Shown here one piece after another: positions 1 to 6,416 of a stretch of 7,295 nt of DNA. The stretch covers positions 1 through 7,295 of the forward strand of contig JASFUX010000173.1 of assembly GCA_050050115.1 (NCBI GenBank), in the 5' to 3' direction. Every line of letters starts with the position of its first letter. The stretch's first letter is position 1. The notes beneath the pieces are model-generated. The model saw nothing but the letters and a program-made list of their open reading frames with translations. It was not told the DNA's origin and ran no database searches. This stretch comes from JASFUX01 sp050050115 (GTDB lineage: Bacteria; Pseudomonadota; Alphaproteobacteria; Caulobacterales; Maricaulaceae). A program made the translations under genes and the position numbers.

Positions 1-1
1 C

Positions 2-322
2 GACTTTATCGAAAAGCCGTTTGACGACGAGGTGATCATCGCCTGCGTGCAGGAAGCCCTTGAGCGCGGCGAGAAGATGCACGCCGAGGCGGCGTCGGTC
101 GACGCCATCAACGCGAACCTGGGTCGGCTGACGGAGCGGGAGCGCGAGGTGTTGCTCGAGGTTGCGCTGGGGCGCCCGAACAAGGTGATCGCACACAACC
201 TCGGCATTAGCCCGCGCACGGTCGAGATCCATCGTGCACGCGTGATCGAGAAGATGCAGGCGCGGAATCTCTCCCACCTCGTGCGCATGGCGATTGCCGT
301 CGGGATCGTCGGAGCGGATTGA
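2..322 (+). CDS. FixJ/NarL-family response regulator, C-terminal part (5' end outside window)
   Basis: A DNA-binding response regulator, cut by the left window edge; 106 residues and the stop are visible. The first ~22 residues are the end of a receiver domain: DFIEKPF carries the conserved Lys-Pro after strand 5, followed by helix 5. After a short linker comes a LuxR/FixJ-type helix-turn-helix (visible residues ~40-101): LTEREREVLLEVALGRPNK, then the recognition-helix region SPRTVEIHRARVIEKM, which is typical of the FixJ branch. Family knowledge: phosphorylation of the receiver by a sensor kinase frees the HTH to bind promoters. The phosphoacceptor Asp and the partner kinase are not in view. 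A GTG at 32 is not the real start, because the receiver reads in frame through the edge. The next gene downstream is a receiver-only protein in the same orientation, so the two probably belong to one signalling locus. The regulated genes cannot be told from the sequence. Confidence 0.93.
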   Translation, partial: DFIEKPFDDEVIIACVQEALERGEKMHAEAASVDAINANLGRLTEREREVLLEVALGRPNKVIAHNLGISPRTVEIHRARVIEKMQARNLSHLVRMAIAVGIVGAD

Positions 323-330
323 GAACGCCG

Positions 331-346
331 TACGGATGTCTGCGTA
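331..346. promoter_or_regulatory. Imperfect TACG-N8-CGTA dyad between the two response regulators
   Basis: The 126-bp gap between the regulators (323-448) contains TACGGATGTCTGCGTA, an inverted repeat with 4-bp arms and an 8-bp spacer. It starts 8 bp after the upstream stop and ~100 bp before the next ATG. FixJ-type proteins are known to recognise TACGTA-like half sites, so this could be an operator through which the upstream regulator controls the receiver gene. The arms are short and a chance match is quite possible. No clear -35/-10 pair was recognised elsewhere in the gap. Confidence 0.2.
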
Positions 347-448
347 TTTCCGCCCAACGAGCGCATCTTCATAGTTGAGCAGACATGAGGCTGGCTCGCC
401 GGATCGAGGACGCGCGGAGCCGTTCAGGATAACCAAGATCGCTCGGCT

Positions 449-808
449 ATGGCTAAAATCATTGCTGTCGTGGATGACGACGAGCCGGTCCGGGACTCGC
501 TTGAAGCGCTGCTCTCGTCGGTAGGCCACAAGGTGGAGCGCCACGCTTCGGGCGTCGCATTTCTCGCGCGCGATCCGGGCGCGCCGCTGGACGCGGTTTT
601 GCTGGATCAACATATGAAAGGCGTGAACGGCGTCGAGGTCGCCGAGCGTCTCGCCCAAGCGCCGAAACCGGTTCCGGTCGTGCTCATGAGCGGCGATCTT
701 TCGAATGCCTGCGCCGAGCGTGCGCGACGAGCCGGCGTGCGCGCTATTTTAAGAAAGCCGTTTGCGGACGACGTACTGCTCGCAGCGATCGAGCGCGCCC
801 TCGGATAG
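449..808 (+). CDS. Single-domain (receiver-only) response regulator
   Basis: A 119-residue cytoplasmic protein consisting of one CheY-like receiver and no output domain. Key residues are all visible: the acidic pocket Asp9/Asp10/Asp11 (VVDDDEPVRDSL), phosphoacceptor Asp53 in VLLDQHM, Ser81 in VLMSGD, and Lys103-Pro104 in ILRKPF. The usual aromatic switch residue three positions before the Lys is Ile100 here. The KPF-xDD/DE-V-(L/I)(L/I) end of the receiver resembles that of the upstream FixJ-type regulator, suggesting both are FixJ-like receivers. Stand-alone receivers of this kind (FixT- or LovR-like by role) often act as phosphate sinks or feedback inhibitors of a kinase; that role is inferred here. 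The only in-frame ATG after the upstream in-frame stop at 386 is 449. A purine-rich AGGAT lies 18 nt before it, too far for a strong ribosome binding site, so translation may be weak. It runs convergent to the efflux permease gene, with 36 bp between their stops. Confidence 0.9.
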   Translation: MAKIIAVVDDDEPVRDSLEALLSSVGHKVERHASGVAFLARDPGAPLDAVLLDQHMKGVNGVEVAERLAQAPKPVPVVLMSGDLSNACAERARRAGVRAILRKPFADDVLLAAIERALG

Positions 809-844
809 ACGGCTGCCTGACACCCGCTTTCCGCTGGCGATTGG

Positions 845-3800
845 CTATGCCGCTTGTGCGTTGGCGGCGGCGGGCGCGTGTTCACGCGTGCGTTCCGGAA
901 ACGCCAGGCTGTAAAGCACCGGAACCACGCCCAGCGTCAGCACCGTGCCGACGGCGAGGCCGAAGGCGATGACGTTGGCCATGCCGTACCAGAGCGCGCC
1001 GCCGAACGCGATCAGCGGGGCGAGGCCGAGCACGGTCGTCACCGTCGTCATCACAATGGGACGCAAGCGCGCCGTCGCCGCGTCGACGATGGCGTCCGCG
1101 ACGGACTTGCCTTGAGCGCGCTCTTCATCGATGCGGTCGATCAAGACGATGCCGTTGTTGATGATGATCCCGGCGAGGCTGAAGAGGCCCAGGATCGCCA
1201 TGAAGCCGAACGTCGCGTTCATCAGGATCAGTCCCGCGACCGCGCCGATGAACGACAGCGGGATTGTCAGGATGATGATCAGAGGACGCCTGATTGAGTT
1301 GAACTGCCAGATCAGCAGAAGCACGATTGCGGCGAAGCAGTAGGGCATGGTGGCGAAAAGGTTTGCCTGAGCTTCAGCCGAGTTTTCGATCTCGCCGCCC
1401 CAGGCCCAGTCGTGTCCGGGCCGCAGATCAAGCGCAGCGAGCGTCGGTTCGATCAGTGCGGCGAGTTCGCCGGCCTTCAGAGTCGGATGCGTGCCGCGGA
1501 TGGTCACCGTGCGCACCTGATCGAGCCGCTTGATGCGGCCGAACTGGAACTCCGGCGTGATCGTCGCGATCTGCGCCAGCGGCACGCTCAAGTCGCGCGA
1601 GGCGGAATAGACCTCGATGAAGGGCAACTCTGAGAGATTGTCGCGCTCCGCGTCCGAGCCCCGCAGCGTGATCGGAATGACGTCGTCGCCTTCGCGGTAC
1701 TCCGAAACGTCGGTCCCGCTCAGGAACGTCGATAGCGATCCGGCGATTTCCTGGCTGGTCACGCCGGCGCGGCGCGCCCGCGCCTGATCGACCTCGACGC
1801 GGGCTTTTAGAACCTTGTTCTCCCAGTCATTCTCGACGTTGAGAGCGCCCGGGACGTTGCGGAAAGCCGCCTCGACTAGCCGCGCGTTTTCGTAGAGGTG
1901 CTCGGCGTCAGGCCCGAACAGGCGGACCTCGACGAGGCCGGACTCGGATGGTCCCAGCCACATCGGCTTCACCCGGCCGCGCGCCTCGGGGTAGGCCTCG
2001 GCGATGAACGTCCGCGTCCGCGCCACGGCGGCTTCGACGTCGCGCGCGGAGTTCGTATTGGCGACGATGAAGCCGACGTGCGGATCGGGATCGAGTGGAG
2101 ACAGCGAAAGGAAAAACCGCGGACCGCCGGAGCCGACATAGCCGACGTTGGACGCGATGTCCGGGTTGGCCTCGTCGTCGGCGAGCCAGTTCGAGACGCC
2201 GGTGACCACGCGCTGGGTCTCCGTCACAGCTGTGCCGGCGGGCAGATCGATGTAGATCAGATACTGGTTTCGGTCCGAACCTGGAAAGAATTCTTTCGGC
2301 ACGCCCTGGAACACCAAGCCGGCGCCTAAGAGCCCCAAGACCATGGCGGCCAGGAACGGAATCCGGAAACGGAGGATCGTGCGCAGGAGACCGCGATAGA
2401 ACTGATATGCAGCGCCGGAGTAGGCGTCTTCCTCGCGGGGCGCCGCGCCGGCCGTCGCGGTTTTGCCTTTGAGGAACCACAGACACATCGCTGGCGTCAC
2501 GGTCATCGCCAGGAACCATGAGCCCAAGAGCACGATGATGATCACCTGGCTCAAAGAGCGCGTGTACTCACCGGCCGAGCCGACGGAGAGATACATCGGC
2601 AGAAAAGCGAGGATGGTCGTCAGCGACGAGGTGAGCAGCGGGATCGCGAGGCTGCGCCCCGAAGCGACCGCGGCGTCGAAACGCGCCGCGCCGGCTTCGA
2701 TGCGTCGGCGGATGTCCTCGGCGACGACGATGCCGTTGTCGACCAAGAGGCCCAGGGCGATGATCATCGCCGCGATGGAGACCCGCTGGAACTCGATGCC
2801 CAGCATCCGCATCACCACGATCGCCAGCAGCATCGACAGCGGCACGATTGCGCCGACGATGAGGCCCGTGCGCGGGCCAAGAAACACCATGACCACGATC
2901 AGCACGATGACGAGCGTCTGATAGACGTTGTTCACCGCGCTCGCGACGGCGGCTTCAACGAGTTCGGGCTGGAACGTGGCGTACTCGAGCACGAGGCCGA
3001 TCGGCAGGGTGTTCTCGATCTCGGCAAGGCGCGCGGTCAACCGTTCGCCGAACTCGACCGAGTTGACGCCGTCGGCGATCGACACGGAGAGAATGAGCGC
3101 TTGTCGACCGTTGAAGAACACCGGCTGGTCGGGTGGATCGACGGTGTCGCGCCGGATCGTGGCGATGTCGGCGAGGCTGGCGATCTCACCGGTCGCGGGC
3201 ACGGTAAAGATCACGTCGCGAATATCGCCAAGCGACTCGAAGTTGCCGGTGGGTTCGATCACGACGTTGACGCCTGAGGCGTTGATCACGCCACCCGGTG
3301 AAATAATGTTCTGGTTCTCCAGCGTATCGACGATCACCGCCGGGCTGACGCCGTACTCGGCGAGGCGCGCGTTCGAGATCTCGAGATAAACCCGCTCTTC
3401 CTGCGCGCCGTAGATCTCGATCTTCGAGACGCCGTCGAGCGACTGAAGCCGCTCTTTGACGCTGTCGGCGGCGTCCTCCATTTCCTTGAGCGTAAAGCCG
3501 TCCGACCACAGCGCGATCGTCGCGACGGCGGTGAGTCCGACTTCATCGTCGACGTTAGGGCCAATCGTTCCCGATGGCAGGTCGCGCGCAGCGTCCGACA
3601 TCTTGTTGCGCAGATCGGTCCAGACGCTTTCGAGATCGGTCACCTCGTCGCGTATCGAGACATGCAGCACGGATACGCCGGTCTTGGAGTCCGAGCGGAT
3701 CTCGGACACCTCGGGGATTTCGCGCACCGCTTCTTCGAGCGGCCGGGTGATGAGATCCTCGACTCGCTCCGGCGACATCCCGGGAAACGCCGCGGTGACG

Positions 3801-3940
3801 ACCGCCTCGCGGATGGTGATCGAGGGGTCTTCGCGCTGGGGGTAGTCGAGGTAGGTCGAAACGCCGAGCGTGACGAGGCCGAGAATGAAGACGAGCGTCA
3901 GGCGCGAGTTCTTGAGCGCAAACTTTGTCAGGACGTCCAT
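845..3940 (-). CDS. RND-family efflux permease (HAE1/AcrB-like inner-membrane subunit)
   Basis: A 1031-residue inner-membrane proton-driven pump subunit, full length for the AcrB superfamily. It shows the standard two-fold layout: TM1 (~11-30), a first periplasmic porter/docking loop (~31-338), TM2-TM6 (~340-490), TM7 (~528-546), a second periplasmic loop (~547-862), and TM8-TM12 (~866-1012). The N-terminal motifs DYPQREDPSI, AFPGMSPERVEDLITRPLEE and IRSDSKTG are typical of the drug/lipophile-exporting branch. The TM4 motif reads LLVDNGIVVAED (Asp401-Asn402) where AcrB has Asp-Asp. The TM10 motif reads INNGIVLID (Asn928) where AcrB has the relay Lys. Such Asn-containing variants occur in non-AcrB RND branches, so this is probably a subfamily trait rather than damage. 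The substrate cannot be predicted. The start follows a strong GGGGGAG at 3947-3953, 6 nt before the ATG, and overlaps the end of the adaptor gene, implying translational coupling. The C-terminus is Ala-rich and low in complexity. Confidence 0.96.
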   Translation of the reverse strand: MDVLTKFALKNSRLTLVFILGLVTLGVSTYLDYPQREDPSITIREAVVTAAFPGMSPERVEDLITRPLEEAVREIPEVSEIRSDSKTGVSVLHVSIRDEVTDLESVWTDLRNKMSDAARDLPSGTIGPNVDDEVGLTAVATIALWSDGFTLKEMEDAADSVKERLQSLDGVSKIEIYGAQEERVYLEISNARLAEYGVSPAVIVDTLENQNIISPGGVINASGVNVVIEPTGNFESLGDIRDVIFTVPATGEIASLADIATIRRDTVDPPDQPVFFNGRQALILSVSIADGVNSVEFGERLTARLAEIENTLPIGLVLEYATFQPELVEAAVASAVNNVYQTLVIVLIVVMVFLGPRTGLIVGAIVPLSMLLAIVVMRMLGIEFQRVSIAAMIIALGLLVDNGIVVAEDIRRRIEAGAARFDAAVASGRSLAIPLLTSSLTTILAFLPMYLSVGSAGEYTRSLSQVIIIVLLGSWFLAMTVTPAMCLWFLKGKTATAGAAPREEDAYSGAAYQFYRGLLRTILRFRIPFLAAMVLGLLGAGLVFQGVPKEFFPGSDRNQYLIYIDLPAGTAVTETQRVVTGVSNWLADDEANPDIASNVGYVGSGGPRFFLSLSPLDPDPHVGFIVANTNSARDVEAAVARTRTFIAEAYPEARGRVKPMWLGPSESGLVEVRLFGPDAEHLYENARLVEAAFRNVPGALNVENDWENKVLKARVEVDQARARRAGVTSQEIAGSLSTFLSGTDVSEYREGDDVIPITLRGSDAERDNLSELPFIEVYSASRDLSVPLAQIATITPEFQFGRIKRLDQVRTVTIRGTHPTLKAGELAALIEPTLAALDLRPGHDWAWGGEIENSAEAQANLFATMPYCFAAIVLLLIWQFNSIRRPLIIILTIPLSFIGAVAGLILMNATFGFMAILGLFSLAGIIINNGIVLIDRIDEERAQGKSVADAIVDAATARLRPIVMTTVTTVLGLAPLIAFGGALWYGMANVIAFGLAVGTVLTLGVVPVLYSLAFPERTREHAPAAANAQAA

Positions 3941-3943
3941 CGG

Positions 3944-5035
3944 TCACTCCCCCGCGATCTGATCGGGAAGGCGCACCGCCTGGCCGTCCATGAGGAACGA
4001 CACGCCCGCCGCGGCGAGAACGTCGCCAGGCGCGAGCCCTTCGGAGATCACGACAAGGTTGTCGCGCGCGCCGACGCCGACGACCCGCGCCCGGCGGACG
4101 ACGCCCGCGTCGGCGTCGTACTTGAAGACGAAGCCCGTGTTCGGCGCGTCGCCTGGCGCAATCGCCGCAAGTGGAATCAGATAGCCGCCCTCGGCGCCGG
4201 GTCCGCCGCGCATCTGCAGCGTCACCTCGGCGGTCATGCCCGGACGCAGCGACGCCGGCGCGTCGAAAAGCGCAGCGCGAACCGGATAGCTCGCGCCCTC
4301 GCGACCGGCGATTCCGACTTCGGTGACGCGCGCGGGAAGCTCGGCGTCGAGCGATCCGACACGCGCTGACGCGCTCTGTCCGACCGTGACGTAGGCGACG
4401 GACGTTTCGGGTACGGAGAACGCAGCCTGCAAGGCGCCGTCGGCAATGATCTCGAAAAGGGGTTGGCCTGCGGAAACGTCCTGAAACGGCTCGACGCTGC
4501 GGCTGGAGATCACGCCGTCGAAAGGCGCGCGGATTTCGGTGTTCACGAGGTTACGGCGCGCAAGGCCGAGGCGGGAGCGCGCATATTCCACGCTCGACAT
4601 TGCGGCCGCGTAAGCCGCCTCATGCTGTTCGATCGCGGCGTCGGACGTCCAGCCGCGCGCATGCAGCGTGCGTTGACGTTCGACCTCGGAGGCCTTGGCG
4701 TCGAGATCAGCTTGCGCGCGCTCAAGCTCGGCTTCCGCGCCTTGGACGTCCAGCTCATAGGGCGCCGCATCCAGACTGGCGATCACGTCGCCGAGCGACA
4801 CGGCTTGACCTGTCGTGACATTGACCTCCGCGACGTTGCCGCCGATCTGGAACGAGAGGGCGGCGGAGTCGGCCGCCTCGACGATCGCCGAGAACGACCG
4901 CATCTGCGCGTCGACCAGGTCTGTCACAGTGAAGGCTTTGATCGGCCGCGGTTCGGTTTGCGAGACCGGCTGCTCCTCCGAGCAAGCGGACAAGGCGAAG
5001 GCGCCGGCGAAGGCGGCGAGAAGGGCGCGGGTCAT
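3944..5035 (-). CDS. RND efflux periplasmic adaptor (membrane fusion protein), lipoprotein
   Basis: A 363-residue periplasmic adaptor that would link the permease to an outer-membrane channel. The N-terminus (MTRALLAAFAGAFALSAC) is a lipoprotein signal peptide with lipobox LSAC; Cys18 would be lipidated. The HlyD/AcrA layout can be read in order: first lipoyl half (~58-92, IGGNVAEVNVTTGQAVSLGD), Ala/Glu/Arg-rich coiled-coil hairpin (~93-163), second lipoyl half (~164-198, with the hallmark RAPFDGVISSRSVEPFQDVSAGQ), beta-barrel (~200-275, ending LRPGMTAEVTL), and membrane-proximal domain (~283-358, with IPLAAIAPG and ISEGLAPGDVLAAAG). The start has GAAAGGA ~8-10 nt upstream. Its TGA is 3 nt from the permease ATG, so the two are almost certainly one unit. 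No TolC-like channel gene is in the window. Confidence in the adaptor role is high; the transported substrate is unknown. Confidence 0.95.
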   Translation of the reverse strand: MTRALLAAFAGAFALSACSEEQPVSQTEPRPIKAFTVTDLVDAQMRSFSAIVEAADSAALSFQIGGNVAEVNVTTGQAVSLGDVIASLDAAPYELDVQGAEAELERAQADLDAKASEVERQRTLHARGWTSDAAIEQHEAAYAAAMSSVEYARSRLGLARRNLVNTEIRAPFDGVISSRSVEPFQDVSAGQPLFEIIADGALQAAFSVPETSVAYVTVGQSASARVGSLDAELPARVTEVGIAGREGASYPVRAALFDAPASLRPGMTAEVTLQMRGGPGAEGGYLIPLAAIAPGDAPNTGFVFKYDADAGVVRRARVVGVGARDNLVVISEGLAPGDVLAAAGVSFLMDGQAVRLPDQIAGE

Positions 5036-5048
5036 CGTCTTTGTCCTT

Positions 5049-5753
5049 TCAGGAATTGAGCGGCCGAGACGGAGCGTCGGCGGCGGTCGATCCGCAGATG
5101 GCCGACAGAGCGTGGGCGTTGAATGCGATCCGGAACTGCAACGCAGCCAACTCGATCAGGGAAACACTTCGGTCGCGTACGTGCGCGGCGCGGAACGACG
5201 GACGCCGGCGCATGCGCGAAAAGTATGCGCGCACGCGAGGGAGCCGCTCATTTTCAAACAACTCTTGAAGTCCGAGGGATCTCAATCGCGCAAGCATCGC
5301 CGTCCAGATCGCGTCTGCGACGGTCCAGCCTACACCATTGGCGAAGCCGCCGTCCGAGAGGCGTTCGTCGAATTGCTCAACCAGCGCCTCAATGCGACGC
5401 AGTTGGGCTTCGATGCCCGCAACGTCCGTCTGTGGCGCGCGCTTGCCGCCGCGGCGCAGGCCAATCTCAATCTCCCAGTCCGGGAACGCTTCGAGCAAAT
5501 CCGCCCCGGCGCCGGACGTCAGACCGAGACAATCGAGGATTTCGGCGACACCGACCGCCACAGCATCTCCCGTCAGCATCATCGGCAGGTCTGCGTCGGG
5601 ACGGAGGGCGTGCAAGCGGGCCTGGGTCGAGAGCCGGGGATACGCCACAGCGGCCAGCAACGCCCGATGCTCGATGGCCTTCTCGGCGAGGACGAGCCGA
5701 ACGGCATGCGAGTCGAGCCCGAGCGCGCTGTGAATGAGTATCGGCGTGTTCAT
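5049..5753 (-). CDS. Glutathione S-transferase-fold protein with degenerate glutathione site
   Basis: A 234-residue soluble protein with GST architecture. The N-terminal thioredoxin-like half (~1-77) reads ILIHSALGLDSHAVRLVLAEKAIEHR, followed by DADLPMM with the expected cis-Pro57. The all-helical half (~110-190) contains the N-capping box TVAD (144-147), and PRVRAYFSRMRRRPSF is typical of the GST end region. The usual Glu-Ser pair after the cis-Pro, which holds the gamma-glutamyl group of glutathione, aligns with Gly68-Val69 (VAVGVAEILDCL). The usual catalytic Ser/Cys is not obvious in LGLDSH, although Ser15 is nearby. Residues ~195-234 extend past the normal GST end and are unlike anything I recognise. 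I chose the ATG at 5753 because the GST fold begins there and AGAAAGAA precedes it. The longer frame from 5888 would add 45 low-complexity residues and overlap the upstream gene. It ends 13 bp before the adaptor, suggesting co-transcription with the pump. Enzymatic GST activity is uncertain. Confidence 0.82.
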   Translation of the reverse strand: MNTPILIHSALGLDSHAVRLVLAEKAIEHRALLAAVAYPRLSTQARLHALRPDADLPMMLTGDAVAVGVAEILDCLGLTSGAGADLLEAFPDWEIEIGLRRGGKRAPQTDVAGIEAQLRRIEALVEQFDERLSDGGFANGVGWTVADAIWTAMLARLRSLGLQELFENERLPRVRAYFSRMRRRPSFRAAHVRDRSVSLIELAALQFRIAFNAHALSAICGSTAADAPSRPLNS

Positions 5754-5777
5754 CGGCGTTCTTTCTGCGGGCGAGGC

Positions 5778-5801
5778 GGGGGGGGGGCGGGGGGGGGCGG
5801 G
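5778..5801. repeat. G10-C-G9-C-G3 homopolymer tract in the GST leader
   Basis: On the forward strand there is a run of ten G (5778-5787), one C, nine G (5789-5797), one C and three G (5799-5801). The tract lies 24 bp upstream of the GST start, in the 97-bp gap after the Sel1 lipoprotein gene. In the reverse-strand transcript it reads as C runs, and the G-rich strand is the template. Runs this long are prone to slipped-strand length changes and can form G-quadruplexes. They are also a known source of sequencing error, so the exact lengths need care. Confidence 0.85.
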
Positions 5802-5816
5802 CGCCGCCCTTTGGTG

Positions 5817-5843
5817 TCCGCCGGAGAGGGGAAGCCCGGCGGA
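5817..5843 (-). terminator. Possible stem-loop after the Sel1 lipoprotein gene (no T run)
   Basis: An 8-bp perfect inverted repeat (TCCGCCGG / CCGGCGGA) encloses an 11-nt loop and begins 7 nt after the TGA of the Sel1-repeat lipoprotein gene. It could fold in the reverse-strand transcript and slow or protect the 3' end of the lipoprotein message. It lacks the T run of a classical intrinsic terminator, so a role as partial terminator or RNA-stability hairpin is only inferred. In very GC-rich DNA such stems also arise by chance. Confidence 0.35.
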
Positions 5844-5850
5844 GCGGGTG

Positions 5851-6381
5851 TCAGGATGCGAAGACGTCGTCGAACTCGCACGGCGCATCGCGCCAAGTTG
5901 CGGCGAGTGCGGCGGATTCGGTCAGCTCCTCTGCGCTCATGTCCCCACGGACCATCTCAGCGCGATCGGCTGCGTCCTCGTGACCTTGAGCGGCGGCGAG
6001 TTCGAGCCACATCAGCGACAGCGGCGTGTCGCGTTGGGCCGTCGCCATGCGGATCAGTTTTTGGCCGGGAGCCATCGTGCGTGAGACATCGCCGTCGTAG
6101 ATCCGGCCAAGCTCATACTGCGCTTCTGCAAAGTCCTGATGGGCGGCCTCGCAGAACCATTCGGTCGCGCGTTGGGTGTCGAAACCGGGCCCCATGCAGC
6201 ACCAGGACTTGCCCAGATCGGTTTGCGCGACCGGATCGCCGGCGGAGGCGGCGGGGAAGAGACCTTCGCGCTGCGATCCTTTCGCGGCGAGGGTGGCGCC
6301 GCTAACCGTGGCTCCAACGCAGGCGGTGAGCGACATCGAAGCGGCGGCGACGGCGGCGAGGGCGAGTTTGCGATAGAACAT
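5851..6381 (-). CDS. Sel1-repeat-like lipoprotein
   Basis: A 176-residue probable outer-membrane or periplasmic lipoprotein. The N-terminus MFYRKLALAAVAAASMSLTAC is a lipoprotein signal peptide with lipobox LTAC and Cys21 as lipidation site. The following residue is Val, not the inner-membrane-retention Asp. The mature part holds two or three Sel1/TPR-like helical pairs: AASAGDPVAQTDLGKSW (~44-60), RATEWFCEAAHQDFAEAQYELGRIYDG (~71-97), and SLMWLELAAAQGHEDAADRAEM (~122-143). Sel1-like repeats serve as protein-protein interaction scaffolds; the partner here is unknown. Extra cysteines (61, 62, 77, 168) could form disulfides in the periplasm. The ATG at 6381 has AAAGGA ~8 nt upstream. It follows the DUF4136 lipoprotein gene by 35 bp and is probably co-transcribed with it. 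The link to the downstream GST and pump genes is less sure because of the 97-bp gap. Exact function unknown. Confidence 0.85.
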   Translation of the reverse strand: MFYRKLALAAVAAASMSLTACVGATVSGATLAAKGSQREGLFPAASAGDPVAQTDLGKSWCCMGPGFDTQRATEWFCEAAHQDFAEAQYELGRIYDGDVSRTMAPGQKLIRMATAQRDTPLSLMWLELAAAQGHEDAADRAEMVRGDMSAEELTESAALAATWRDAPCEFDDVFAS

Positions 6382-6416
6382 GACGAGTTCCTTTGTGTTC
6401 AGGTCGAGTTCGGGGT

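Noticed and set aside
809..844. A terminator between the receiver gene and the permease gene.
   Set aside because: The 36-bp convergent gap has no convincing stem followed by a T run on either strand.
1908..2519. A 203-codon reverse-strand frame inside the permease gene.
   Set aside because: It is an out-of-frame shadow with Arg-rich composition; the permease reading frame is intact across the region.
5754..5888. A 45-residue N-terminal extension of the GST-like protein, starting at 5888.
   Set aside because: It is low-complexity Pro/Ala/Arg sequence read through the C-rich tract, overlaps the end of the Sel1 lipoprotein gene, and precedes a normal GST N-terminus with its own ATG.
4815..6305. 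A 496-codon forward open frame opposite the adaptor, GST and Sel1 genes.
   Set aside because: It is Arg/Gly-rich, has no recognisable domain, and lies antisense to three well-supported genes. Long antisense frames are expected in DNA this GC-rich.
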